Assembly (NCBI GenBank): GCA_029204225.1
Contig: CM055095.1
Location: forward strand, 46,948,510-47,012,509
DNA from: Diphasiastrum complanatum
Taxonomy: Eukaryota; Streptophyta; Lycopodiopsida; Lycopodiales; Lycopodiaceae
Length of the DNA stretch: 64,000 nt
Direction of reading: 5' to 3'
Positions 10,801 through 21,194 of this stretch are shown here, piece by piece (position 1 is the stretch's first letter; every line of letters begins with the position of its first letter). The notes under the pieces are model-generated. The model saw nothing but the letters and a program-made list of their open reading frames with translations. It was not told the origin of the DNA and did not search any database. The translations under genes and the position numbers were made by a program.

Positions 10801-13800
10801 AAATTGTCAGCCTGTCTTGGTAAAATTATTATTTGGTAAAATTATCTTTTTTATTTCTCGCAGTTGTATAAGTTTCTCATTCCTGCTTGCTGAATATGGT
10901 TTTTGTCAAGAGAGAAAATTCATCAATCAGAAAAGAAAGAAATCATAAATTTGAAAGTTTTTCACATAAAAAGTTAGTGTACTTCACAAATTTCAATGAG
11001 GTTATAGTAGTGGTTACACCTATCCTTTTTAAGCAATTATTTTACTTCTTCTCCAAATTATATCTCAACTATAAAGATTTCTTATCAGTTTGAAAAAGAC
11101 AGGTCTGAGTTATCTTGATTCATTCGAATGACAATGAATGTGCAATTCCAGATATGATTTGTATAGAATGTGATGACAATAATAATAGTCGTTGGAGTCG
11201 CAGTCACGAAAGAATTGCGAAAGCAAACCAATTCGGATGGAGTTCAGATCTGATCGCTGGTCACTGCCAGCTGTATCGTTCGTACAGTCCTCCAGAATGT
11301 AGTCAGGCACTGCTGATCTACGTTAATAGATTGATGTAGCATTCAACAAGAATTCAACCAATGTGCGGAAATCAAATGAACAAGAGTGAATCAGACACAC
11401 GAATAACAACAGACTAATTTGCATTCAAGATCAGACATGATAAAAGTGATATGTGTGCAAACAGCTACAAAATCATGTATTGATTCTCTGATTCTTCAAG
11501 CACTGCATGCAAATCCACGCAGTGCGTTGGCGTGAGAGAAAATACAGTTCTCCCACGAGCAATGTCTCGCTTACTAGCGGACTTGTGGATCTACAGATCC
11601 TATGCAGAACTGTCTCGCACACAGGCGGACTTCTGTTCTGTATTTTCATCTTCTTGCTTACTAGCATCAGACTACTTCATGTATGTGTCAAGTATCAAGT
11701 ATCATCCAAAAAGTATATAGTCTCATCGTGTAACTCCTAGATTAGAGTGATTAAACATCTATAGCTAATCATGAATTACAAGAGTGGCAGATTAGCCACG
11801 ACCTAGAGTGTATCTGCTGACGTCATGCTATCAGATCATATATCTGTACTTTTGGGTACTTGCATGATCTTGTTGGTCCTTTTTGGAGCGTGAGGGCAGA
11901 AGGGATGTCGCGACTATTTTTGAGTCGTTTGACTTTCTCCTGCTGTACCGCAAAAGATTCTCTTTCACGAATCTTTTGTGTTCGTGTCTTCTCGTCAGGG
12001 TGTTCGCGAACATTTCTGCTTCGTGTCTCTTGACTTTCGCGTTCGCGAACATTTTCGTTAGGCAGAGGGCTAAAAGCTAGCAAAGCTTTGATAATAGAAA
12101 CGTTTTGTTTCTTCAGCTCCCTCTCAAAGCATGATAGCTTTACGACCCCGAGACTGCTCCTCTGTCTCTCAAAAAGTCCTTTGTCCAGGGCTTTGGTGAA
12201 GATGTCAGCAACCATGTCTTTCGTTCCGATGAAGGTGGTCTGCAACATCTTCTTCTCAATTAGATCCCTGATCAAGTGGTACTTGATCGCGATGTGTTTC
12301 GTTCTTGAGTGGAACACACGATCTTTCGTCAGATGTATAGCAGATGTGTTATCCATCTGCAAGGCCAGAGGCTCGTTCCTTGTTTCGCCCAATTCGTCCA
12401 GGAACTGCTTGAGCCAAATCATCTTGTTGGCCATCTTTGCTGCTGCAACATACTCTGTTTCGCAGGATGACTGGGCCACAATGGTTTGCTTCTTGCTGAC
12501 CCAGAGAACTGCCGCTCCTGATGCGATGGTGCATCCTCCTGAGACGCTTTTACAATCGTCCTTGAGGGATTCCCAACTAGCATCACTGTAGGAAAGCATC
12601 TTGAAACCTGCATCACAACAATAACACAAGCCATAATCCCTCGTTAATTGAAGATATTGCAAAATCCATTTTGCAATCTTTCAATGTGTCGAGCCTGGAT
12701 TCGTGTAGAATTGTCTCATCCTGAATACTGCATAAGCAATGTCAGGGCGTGTGTTGTCTGCAAGGTACATCAGCGAACCTATGAGCTTCCTGTAAGGTGT
12801 GAGCTGCATCTGTTTTCTCTCTTCTTCAGTCCTCGGACAATCATCGTTTGTCAGCACCGTTCCTGCGAGCATTGGAGTATTCGCTCCTTTGCAGTTCAGC
12901 ATCCCAAATTCCTCTAGGATCTTCTGGGTGTATCTGGATTGGTGAAGGTACAACTTACCTCCCTCGTAGTCCCTTTCAATTTGCAAGCCGAGGTAACACC
13001 TGGCTTCTCCCAGATTCACAATCTCGAAATGTTTCGAGATGTCTTCCTTCACTTCAGCAATCAGCTGCTAACTCTTGCAAAGTATCAGAGTGTCGTCCAC
13101 ATACACAGCCACAATGATGATCTGCCCGTCTGTAACTCTGACATACACATTGGAATCAGCCAACAGTGGCTTAAATCCCAATGATTTTAGGGCTTGATCC
13201 TTCTTCTTGTACCATTGTCGAGCTGACTGTTTCAGACCGTAGATACTTCTATGCATTCTGCATGCATAATCAGGAAGTGAATTTTAGACGTATCCTAGGG
13301 GTTGATCCATGTAGACCTCTTCGTCTAACTCACCATGCATGAAGGCTGTCTTCTCGTCCACAATGTGGATCCTGAGGTCATAAGCAGCCGCATATGCAAA
13401 TAGCAATCGTAGGGACGAATGTTTGACGACAGGAGAGAAGGTTTCAGAGTAGTCTACATCAGAAGAGTTTTGTGGATTCAGTGGCGAACCACAGACTTTC
13501 GAGGAAGCGATTGAATGTCCAGAGAAGGACAAATGGATCCAAGCCATGAACGAAGAGATGGAATCCATGAGGAAGAACTAGGTATGGACGTTGCAGCCAT
13601 TACCACATAAGCCCAAGACTGTCAAATGCAAATGGGTTGTCTTTCCAGAACTTCATAGCTGACAGGATCGTCATTGGTCTCTCTGCAACACCATTGTGCT
13701 GCGGTGTGTAGGCTGCAGTCCTTCTGTAAATGATGCCACGATCATTGCAGAAGTCAGTGAAGCGATTCGAGATGTATTCGCCACCTCGATCTGTCCTGAT

Positions 13801-16800
13801 CTGCTTCACTTTGTTGCCTGTACATCTCTCAGCCCAATTCACATATTCTGTGAATTTATCAAGTGCTTCAGATTTATTCTGAATAAAGTACACTCTGGCA
13901 AATTTACTATAATCATCAATGAAGGTTATATAATATTTTGAGCCTCCTACTGAGATCACATTGAAAGGCCCACATGCATTAACTATGACAAGGTAGGCTT
14001 TGATACCACTGATGACAATAATAATAGTCGTTGGAGTCGCAGTTACGAAAGAATCGCGAAAGCAAACCAATTCGGATGGAGTTCAGATCTGATCGCTGGT
14101 CACTGCCAGCTGTATCGTTCCTACCGTCCTCCTGAATGTAGTCAGGCACTGCTGATCTACGTCAATAGATTGATGTAGCATTCAACAAGAATTCAACCAA
14201 TGTGTGGAAATTAAATGAACAAGAGTGAATCAGACACACGAATAACAATAGACTATTATGCATTCAAGATCAGACATGATAAAAGTGATATGTGCGCAAA
14301 CGGCTACAAATCATCTATTGATTCTCTGATTCTTCAAGCACTGCATGCAAATCCACGCAGTGCGTTGGCGTGAGAGAAAATACAGTTTCCCCACGAGCAA
14401 TGTCTCGCTTACTAGCGGACTTGTGGATCTACAGATCCTATGCAGAACTGTCTCGCACACAGGCGGACTTCTGTTCTGTATTTTCGTCTTCTTGCTTACT
14501 AGCATCAGACTACTTCATGTATGTGTCAAGTATCAAGTATCATCCAGAAAGTATATAGTCTCATCGTGTAACTCCTAGATTAGAGTGATTAAACATCTAC
14601 AGCTAATCATGAATTACAAGAGTGGCAGATTAGCCACGACCTAGAGTGTATATGTTACGTCATGCTATCAGATTAGATATCTGTACTTATGGGTACTTGC
14701 ATGATCTTGTTGGTCCTTTTTGGAGCGTGAGGGTAGAAGGGGTGTCGCGACTATTTTCGAGTCGTTTGACTTTCTCCTGCTGTACCGCGAAAGATTCTCT
14801 TTTGCGAATCTTTCGTTTTCGTGTCTTCTCGTCAGGGTGTTCGCGAACATTTCTGCTTCGTGTCCCTTGACTTTCGCGTTCGCGAACATTTTTGTCAGGC
14901 AGAGGGCTGAAAGCTAGCAAAGCTTTGATAATAGAAACGTTTTGTTTTTTCGGAATGGAATGTTCTCACATAATCTTCAAGCGAAACAGAAAACCTAAAA
15001 AAGCATAGTAGATGTCAGAGAAATTGAGTTTTGGCATGTGATGCTTCAGGTAAGTTTCTATGTTGTTTTAACTGCTTACTTAGACTTATTTGATTCATGG
15101 TAATTGTCCTTTTGTGTACTAACGTGGCTAGATTAAAGCTAGATATCATCTGGTAAATGTTTTTTTGGATCTGAACAGGTTGAAGATGGAACTTTTGAGC
15201 AGGAGCCAGGCTGTGGAGCAACTGCTATTGTAGATGGCAGAAGAGTAACTGTTGGTACTTTAGAATGGGTGAGAAGGTAGGGATTCTAGGGTAATAAAAA
15301 AGAAAATTTTTTATTACCAAACTTTTTGGCAATGGTTTACAAACATATTCATAGCATAGCTGTGGGAATACATAAGAATAGCAGAAATTGTGAATGTATA
15401 GGTAATTTTCCCATGAAGCATAGAATAGTTCATACTAGGCAATGTGTCTAATAGAGGAACCTGCTACTACGTCTCTCCCACCCAACTGAAAAAGCCAAAC
15501 AAATAACGAGCTCCCCAATGCCAGGTTAATAAGCTTTTGCTCTGCGTATCTGATTATTTACTTGAACAGGGCACCAACCTATTGATTAAATGCTGAAATC
15601 GGGGCTTTACTGTACATAAGGGGTCCACATAGTAACTAATGAGGCTCCCCAAGTGACAATACAACATAATGCACTTCTCTTTCTGGTATTAAGGAAAAGA
15701 AGCCCTTCTCCTCTATGTGAAGTTTGGGCAGTCTCTGGGGTGTGATGTGGTGAAACATTATTTAAAGTGCTTGAACTTTGGAAGATTATTAGTATGGGTG
15801 CTGATGTCTTTCTTAAATTTTTTGATACTACATCATCATAATACTATTTTATTTGCGACTTCCCCTAACAATAATGGCATCCTATGTCAATGATAGCATG
15901 AGAGTCATGTTGTTTGCATTAAAATAAAAACTTATTTTTTGCAGAACATCTATTCTGGAATCAGCAATCAACAAAATTTATGGCAAACTAATTTAAAGGT
16001 CACTTATCTTCTAATTGAGCTGGTCGTTCGCCCCTGAGCAAAAGTAAGCTTTTCGTTGATATTACTTTGCTTAATCTGTTTAGGTCAGAATTTTTTTCAG
16101 ATGGCCCATTTGGGAGTTAGGACTAACTTCTTCCAAGGTGTCCTTGAAGGACCTTTCAAACATTCTCAGGGACTTGTCCACTAGGTACCTTTTCAATTAT
16201 TACTATCTAGATGTCAACAGAGGACTTTTTAGAATCTTTCGGAGTGTTCAAGATGGCCTTGCATAGAACTCAAACAAAGATAATTTTAAATCTTCAGAAT
16301 TTAGAGAGTCATGTGGATCTTTTGTGTTGATGGTTAAACTACTTTCCAGAGTGATATATCCAGCCCTTTGTAACAAGGACAGTTCATTAAGTGTGCAACA
16401 CAGAAGGATCTGACCTCGAAGTTCGTCAGTCTCTGAATTAAAACTCGCTTCCATTTTTTAGCATATCCTGCATATTGTATACTAAATTGGTGTATGTGTC
16501 TATAGAAATGACATTTGCTTAACTATTCAAAATGCATGCCAAAGGGCACACATTGGTGATGTGACTTCTCTTGTGGAGCTTCTTGAATCTCCTACATGGA
16601 ATTGTTGTGAGCCTCGATAAGGCTTATTTGATACAGCCTCTGAAATAGTGTGTCCTCGACCATGTTTTTGGGGGACTTGTAGGGGATTTTGATATGTAAT
16701 ATAGCATCACCTTGGTCCACCTAGCTCGTGATCTTTCAATTCCTGTCTATTGCAAAAGTCGTTCACTATGGTTATCTTCGTCATAAACTTGGCACTAAAA

Positions 16801-19713
16801 ACTTATCACATAGAACTTCTGTCGCATGCTGAATAGTTCTGCTAAATGGGAGTGAGCTTCTGCTTTCAAAGGAAATTGGCCTTGATTCTTGTCTTAACAC
16901 CATCCCCAAGATAGTGCCACTGGCATCCATCCCTAGGTTAATGTGCTCTTTTAGTTGTAGATGTTTTCCAGATAGATCAAATGATTCCAGCAGCTGCACA
17001 AGTGATCAATTCAAAAGAAACTCTTAACTTTTTGAAAGTTTAGATCTTTAAGAGTCAAATTTTTTGTGGGCATAGGTTGGTTTAATTGATTATCAGTGAA
17101 GCAGTAGTGGAGCTTTTGTTTGGAAAATTGATATTTGCTCTATGCTGAAGCTCTAAGTGGCCACTCACACTTTGGGCCTGAGTTGAATAGGAGCTTCAAT
17201 AAGGTTAAACCATCTTCTTCCAAGTGGACAACCTATCTGATAGGTGAGCCCTTTATGCAGATATGGGGCACAAGGAACTCCTCCTGAAACTTCAGAAAAT
17301 GTGCAAGGGAAAACAGTTGTCTACATTGGAGTTGATAGGCATATTGCTGGAGCTATCATTTTGAAAGATACTGTAAGGGAGGATGCGGAGGCTACTGTTC
17401 GTGCCCTTCACGGGTTAGGGATTGAAACTTTTATGCTCTCGGGTGATAAACAAGCTGCTGCAGAGGCTGTTGCAGATAAAGTGGGAATTGACAAAAAAAA
17501 GGTCTGGTCTCTTTATCACCTTGTGGGAGATCTTTATTAGTTAAGACCTTATCTATTCTTATCATGCAAGTACCTTTGCTTGCCAATGGGGATCCTTTTT
17601 TTACTGGTGACAGTATTGCATATTAGTTTCGTAGGTGAATAATCACCATAATATAGTAATGAGAGCACTTTAAGCTCCTTGTGCTGACCTGCAGCGAGTC
17701 CTTGTTAGATGAAAGATTTACAGACATCAGCGTCTTGCATTTCCAATACTTCATCGCATAAAGCTTTACATTCAAGTTCCAGTATCTACTGTCTTTAATT
17801 CTTGCAAATGCATTAAATTAGTTTAGCTTTTTGCTTTACCTAGAGTGGGGATGAAAGCTTGGTGGTACAACTTTAAAAAACTTCTTGGGAGGTTAAGAGA
17901 TTCCCTTTTTTAAAGGAAGTGAAAAATCTGAGAGGATTTTCTCTTTTCTTGAGATGTTATCCTTAGTTCCTTGTTGATCCCCAAAACTAATGAAAATTGT
18001 TGATGCATGAATTCATAACATCGTAGAAACCAAGTTGAGGTATTGAAGGGCTCCATTTTGAGCTAGAAGAATTGGACAAAGTATCAATTGTCCATTTTCA
18101 AAAAACAAAGGATCTGATCCCTTCTGCTTCTGCATTGTCATAAATAGTGGCAAATTCTGTGCAATTCTGCATTGTCGTAAATAGTATATATATCTGTTAC
18201 TTGCGTCCACACAATTGAAGATGTAATTTTGTTGTATTGAGCCAGAATTTTAGTAACCATTAAATTGACTTCTTAAAGTATTGTATTCTACGAAGAAATA
18301 CAGGTCTATGCGGGAGTTAGGCCTTTTGGCAAAGCTGAGTTTATATCGCAGCTACAGAAGAATAACAGAAAAGTGGCAATGGTTGGGGATGGGGTCAACG
18401 ATGCTGCTGCATTGGCGCAGTCAGACGTAGGTATTGCAATGGCAAGTGGTGTTGGCTCTGCCAGTGAGGTTGCATCTGTTGTTTTAATGGGTGATAAGCT
18501 TGCACAAGTAAGATATTATGATCTATCATATAAATGAATTTTCTAATTTGAATTTGTTCTCTTGCGCCTGTCACTCATAAAATAGTTCATATATTCTAGG
18601 GAAATTTATTATACTCTTGCTACGGTAGTCACACTATTTATTCAGCCATGTGTAAGGAATAAACCTTCTTAGATAAAGTGTTATCTGCTAAGAATAGGAG
18701 ATGCATGTTATAACAACTGAATTTCTAGCCATGTGGAACAGGTGGTGGAGGCAGTAGAGTTGAGTAGGCTCACATTTCGAAAAATAAAACAAAACTTGTG
18801 GTGGGCATTTTTATACAACATTGTAAGTTTGAACTTTGTCTTGTGGTTTTAAACCCTCTTCTACTTTTAGGATTTGAAATCTGTTGATTTTAAATTGTTC
18901 ACTTAGTTTGCTTGAGGTTATTCCTTGGATCTGTAGACATTGTTTTAGGAATGGTGCAGTCAGCTGCATCGAACATGCTTTACAATGTTTTGAACTGTTT
19001 CTCCTGGTTGCTTTTATCATAGACTTGGCTTTGTAGTAGCTGTTTATCATAGCCCAAGAACTTTAGCGAGTCACCTGCATTGCAGCTCACATATCTTGCA
19101 TAACTTTAGTGAGCTCAACTTGTTTCTTTCCCAATCATTTGTGCTTCGCACCTCATTAGTAAGTTTTTCATAAATGCTGCATGGGCATCATCTGTCTGGA
19201 GCATCGAAATAAAATGGTTTCTACCAGGATATTCTGTTGTCTAAATTGTAATTTTGCATACTGCTTTCTATTTTGATCCTGACAAGCATTTCTTTGTCAT
19301 CTCAAGGGAACACGTCTGAAGGGTTTATGCACATTAACATGCTTGCTTCCCAAAAGATATATCCCTTCTCACATTAATTTGTAACATGAATGATTTTTCC
19401 CTCTCCTTCCCCCCTTCACTTTTCTTCTTATTTTCTATTCTAACAGGTAGGCTTGCCTGTGGCTGCTGGGGTTTTATTGCCATTGACAAACACAATGCTC
19501 ACTCCATCTTTGGCGGGAGCTTTAATGGGGATTAGCTCTTTAGGAGTCATGGGGAATTCCTTGTTACTTCAGTGGGAACACAAATATTTACCTAAAACAG
19601 TGATTATGTCCAAAGAGCCCAAGTCTTTGATCAAAAGTAACAATGATCTTTACTCTGAGGATATTGAGAAAGGTTTATTTTCTCGACAAGGAAGGGGCAA
19701 GCTTTCCCATTAA
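7597..19713 (+). CDS. PAA1: Chloroplast copper-transporting P1B-ATPase, PAA1/HMA6-like (3' twelve exons)
   Basis: Twelve exons join in phase: 7597-7830, 7976-8074, 8200-8349, 8625-8771, 9654-9704, 10362-10573, 10687-10819, 15179-15276, 17261-17501, 18304-18507, 18742-18822, 19447-19713. They encode about 638 residues ending in TAA. Visible P1B hallmarks: actuator TGEP (8039-8050), CPC ion-binding motif (9663-9671), phosphorylation site DKTGTLT (Asp at 10452), the HP motif of the nucleotide domain (10760-10765), SGDK, GDGVND hinge (18385-18402) and two C-terminal helices. Blocks such as [33 protein letters not shown] and [22 protein letters not shown] resemble Arabidopsis PAA1 more than PAA2 as I recall them. 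Known role: PAA1 moves Cu+ across the chloroplast envelope to supply stromal superoxide dismutase and plastocyanin. The N-terminal ~300 residues (transit peptide, GMxCxxC domain, first helices) are not in the window: either they lie beyond a >7.5-kb intron filled with transposons, or the gene is truncated. All visible exons are open and all junctions are GT-AG. Confidence 0.9.
7976..8074 (+). CDS. PAA1: ATPase exon b: actuator loop with TGEP
   Basis: Thirty-three codons starting [12 protein letters not shown] and containing [12 protein letters not shown]. The TGE loop is the dephosphorylation motif of P-type ATPases. Acceptor TTTCAG and donor GTATTA. Confidence 0.9.
8200..8349 (+). CDS. PAA1: ATPase exon c: end of actuator domain
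   Basis: Fifty codons, [18 protein letters not shown] through [11 protein letters not shown]. Acceptor ATGCAG. The donor GTCTTT is weak but keeps phase with the next exon. Confidence 0.87.
8625..8771 (+). CDS. PAA1: ATPase exon d: two membrane segments
   Basis: Forty-nine codons from [20 protein letters not shown] to [10 protein letters not shown]. The start uses acceptor CTAG at 8621-8624; the CAG seven bases downstream would put the exon out of phase and lose the conserved VAGR. Donor GTGAGT. Confidence 0.87.
9654..9704 (+). CDS. PAA1: ATPase exon e: CPC ion-binding helix
   Basis: Seventeen codons, [17 protein letters not shown]. The CPC triplet is the Cu+ ligand motif of P1B-1 ATPases. 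Acceptor TTTCAG and donor GTAAAT. Confidence 0.9.
10362..10573 (+). CDS. PAA1: ATPase exon f: phosphorylation site DKTGTLT
   Basis: 212 bases ending in phase 2. It reads [20 protein letters not shown], then [15 protein letters not shown]. The phosphorylated Asp codon is 10452-10454. Acceptor CACAG and donor GTATAA. Confidence 0.9.
10687..10819 (+). CDS. PAA1: ATPase exon g: nucleotide-binding HP motif
   Basis: 133 bases whose first base completes the split codon AG|G. It contains [20 protein letters not shown], with the His-Pro pair used in ATP binding by P1B ATPases. The donor GTAAAA opens intron 7, which holds the copia element. Confidence 0.87.
11166..11170 (+). repeat. Target-site duplication GAATG (left) of intronic copia J
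   Basis: GAATG immediately precedes the left LTR and recurs at 14953-14957 immediately after the right LTR. A 5-bp duplication is the normal copia integration footprint. Confidence 0.85.
11171..12115 (-). repeat. 3' LTR of J
   Basis: Starts TGATGACAA on the plus strand and ends TTTCTTCA. It contains TCGCGA at 11908, 12004 and 12043. Paired with 14010-14952. Confidence 0.9.
12119..13460 (-). pseudogene. J pol: copia reverse transcriptase C-terminal part and RNase H
   Basis: Minus-strand translation gives [20 protein letters not shown] and [20 protein letters not shown], then [21 protein letters not shown] (RT catalytic box), [21 protein letters not shown], the RNase H block [18 protein letters not shown] and [13 protein letters not shown], then [11 protein letters not shown] near the C-terminus. 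Stops near 13066 and 13285 break it into three frames. The segment encoding the first RT residues is inverted next door. Confidence 0.88.
13462..13640 (+). pseudogene. Inverted piece of J pol (integrase-RT linker, RT start)
   Basis: This ~180-bp stretch reads as copia RT only on the plus strand, whereas everything around it reads on the minus strand: [18 protein letters not shown], then [32 protein letters not shown]. It carries one TAG stop. On the minus strand the flanking frames stop being copia-like exactly where it begins. Confidence 0.8.
13637..13995 (-). pseudogene. J integrase core fragment
   Basis: Minus translation gives [20 protein letters not shown], then [25 protein letters not shown] and [10 protein letters not shown], a copia integrase core with Asp, Asp and Glu visible. 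The N-terminal zinc region is missing: the frame runs almost directly into the primer-binding site at 13997-14009. Confidence 0.83.
14010..14952 (-). repeat. 5' LTR of J
   Basis: Pairs with 11171-12115. The terminal CA on the plus strand has become CG at 14951-14952. TCGCGA occurs at 14054, 14745, 14841 and 14880. Confidence 0.9.
15179..15276 (+). CDS. PAA1: ATPase exon h: nucleotide domain
   Basis: 98 bases ending in phase 2, [20 protein letters not shown] then [10 protein letters not shown]. Acceptor AACAG and donor GTAGGG. Confidence 0.88.
16781..16999 (-). pseudogene. Possible Ty3 RNase H remnant in intron 8
   Basis: A 72-codon minus-strand frame reads [20 protein letters not shown] then ISFESRS, resembling the start of a Ty3 RNase H (DAS...G.VL.Q...PI.F.SR). 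Nothing else of the element was recognised nearby, so the call is tentative. Confidence 0.35.
17261..17501 (+). CDS. PAA1: ATPase exon i: nucleotide/phosphorylation domain
   Basis: 241 bases beginning with the base that completes AG|A. It contains [34 protein letters not shown] and [19 protein letters not shown]. Acceptor TGCAG and donor GTCTGG. Confidence 0.9.
18304..18507 (+). CDS. PAA1: ATPase exon j: GDGVND hinge
   Basis: Sixty-eight codons, [20 protein letters not shown], then [20 protein letters not shown] and [16 protein letters not shown]. The GDGxND motif coordinates Mg2+ in P-type ATPases. Confidence 0.92.
18742..18822 (+). CDS. PAA1: ATPase exon k: start of penultimate helix
   Basis: Twenty-seven codons, [20 protein letters not shown] then WAFLYNI. 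Acceptor AACAG and donor GTAAGT. Confidence 0.9.
19447..19713 (+). CDS. PAA1: ATPase last exon: C-terminal helices and tail
   Basis: Eighty-eight codons plus [23 protein letters not shown] and [20 protein letters not shown] cover the last helices. The polar ~45-residue tail is typical of a stromal or cytosolic end. Confidence 0.92.
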   Translation, partial: VGLPVAAGVLLPLTNTMLTPSLAGALMGISSLGVMGNSLLLQWEHKYLPKTVIMSKEPKSLIKSNNDLYSEDIEKGLFSRQGRGKLSH

Positions 19714-20100
19714 GTTGCATCTGGGCGAGAATAATCTTGTGAGCTCTGGAAATCAACTTGGTTTGAAAGATCAGGTATCAAAATGTTTTGGCTGGTGGCA
19801 AATGAGGCCAAAGCTGAAGTGAGAGAGCTAAAAAGATCTTCGTACGTCCATGTTTAGGAGGTGCTTCTGGCTCTTGTCTAATATATATTAGAGCCATGCT
19901 AATAAAGGGCAACCAGAAAAAGATAGATTTGAACGTCTTGGTTCACCAGTTTTTTTATAAATTGTAGCAAGATTCTTGTTCCTCCATCTTTGTCAGTGAA
20001 GTGAAAAATTTATGTACTTCTTTTGACAGCAACAAATTGGATATGGTTAAATAAAGATCCATACCAAATCTGTATGCCAGTCTCAGTGGAATCTTCATGT
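19714..20100 (+). other. Probable 3' UTR of the copper ATPase
   Basis: Downstream of the stop codon, an AAATAAAG hexamer-like signal sits near 20049. No other reading frame of interest is seen. Confidence 0.5.
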
Positions 20101-21194
20101 TCTTTGCAGACATGTGTTATTTGTTCTTGCATGTTTTCTCAGATTTTTGTGTCTTAAGAGTCCCAGTACATCAACTATTCTAGTAGTTGCGTTCCAGCCA
20201 TCCCTAACAAGGATGCCAGTTGAAAAAATAGAGTATAATTATAAAGATTTTTTTCATAACAAACTTTCTTTCAAAGTAGTAGGACATACTTTTGCCTTGT
20301 CGAATGCTCAAAGATACCGACAGAACAAAACTTGTTCAAATTGTTCTACAGACATACCAGCATGGGTTCAAATTTCCAAGCGAACTTCTACAAGTTGTCA
20401 TTTTGCAGTCTAAAAATTTGATTTATCAACTTAGAGCTAAAATGTTCTTCAAAACAGTCATGACTTCCATTTCCTCAAGGTTGGAAAAATTGCAAGATAC
20501 TTGTATGGCATTTCTATGTCGAAAACAACAGAGAATGATATAGATTTTGAGCTTTTGATTGGTATGCTATTGGCTGGAGTTCAATTTGTCGTCTTTGTTC
20601 TTCAAAATATGGCCTTAAGGTTGACATCTTTCTTCACATCGAGGTCTGGCCCTCTGGGGTCTCATGACACTCGTGCGCATGAAAGGACAACATTCATAAC
20701 AATAAGATAGGTACAGATGGTCTGGCACCTTTCCAAGTGCTATTCTGCCACTTGCCATTCAGCACTCCTTGCGCTCGACTTTCAAGGTTCACCACTCCTT
20801 GCCGCTTGAGCAATCCTTGGGACGATTGATCTTTCTGATATCCGCAGAACACCACCTCTTGCTTTGTCTGAGGCTGCTGCTGATGTAACGATACAGAATA
20901 AAGAAGGGGAGCATATAGATAGCAAAACATAAAAATATACAGAAAATGTACAGAAATCATAGGAACATGTAGATAGCAAATTGGGCTCCATTTTTTTTAT
21001 TGAATCCTTGGCTTTCTTTTATTGAAATAAAGAGTCCACACATGGATTTCACAAAGTTGCATTTGAGTCTATTGATTTTCCATAATAGTGATTGTTGTTG
21101 GTAGATCTTGTAGCATGATATCAGCTTGTCTTTTTCATAAATATAACAAAAAAAAAATTACTGTAGGTACCATTGCAAACTATGTCACTTTCAT
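20101..21194. other. Unassigned intergenic DNA
   Basis: No recognisable gene or repeat. Reading frames here are short and AT-rich. Confidence 0.4.

Larger units (their letters stand above)
11171..14952 (-). mobile_element. Copia element J inside intron 7 of the copper ATPase gene, internally rearranged
   Basis: A 3,782-bp element with LTRs at 11171-12115 and 14010-14952 and a GAATG target duplication. The minus orientation follows from the polypurine tract next to the left LTR (TTTGAGAGGGAGC on the minus strand) and the primer-binding site next to the right LTR (minus TGGTATCAAAGCC, close to the TGGTATCAGAGC complementary to initiator Met tRNA). The interior is only 1.9 kb: gag, protease and the start of integrase are deleted, so it is non-autonomous. 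By eye the LTRs differ at about 40 positions in ~945, so this is not a recent insertion. Without the element intron 7 would be about 570 bp. Confidence 0.92.

Noticed and set aside
11507-11740. Frames inside the J LTRs repeated at 14345-14578
   Set aside because: They recur because the LTRs are repeated; no protein motif, and LTR DNA is non-coding.
12088-12591. 167-codon plus-strand frame opposite J pol
   Set aside because: Antisense shadow of the RNase H region, which has clear copia motifs on the minus strand.
20694-20991. 88- and 69-codon minus frames
   Set aside because: Two overlapping frames with equal claim, no motif and no splice sites that would make an exon.
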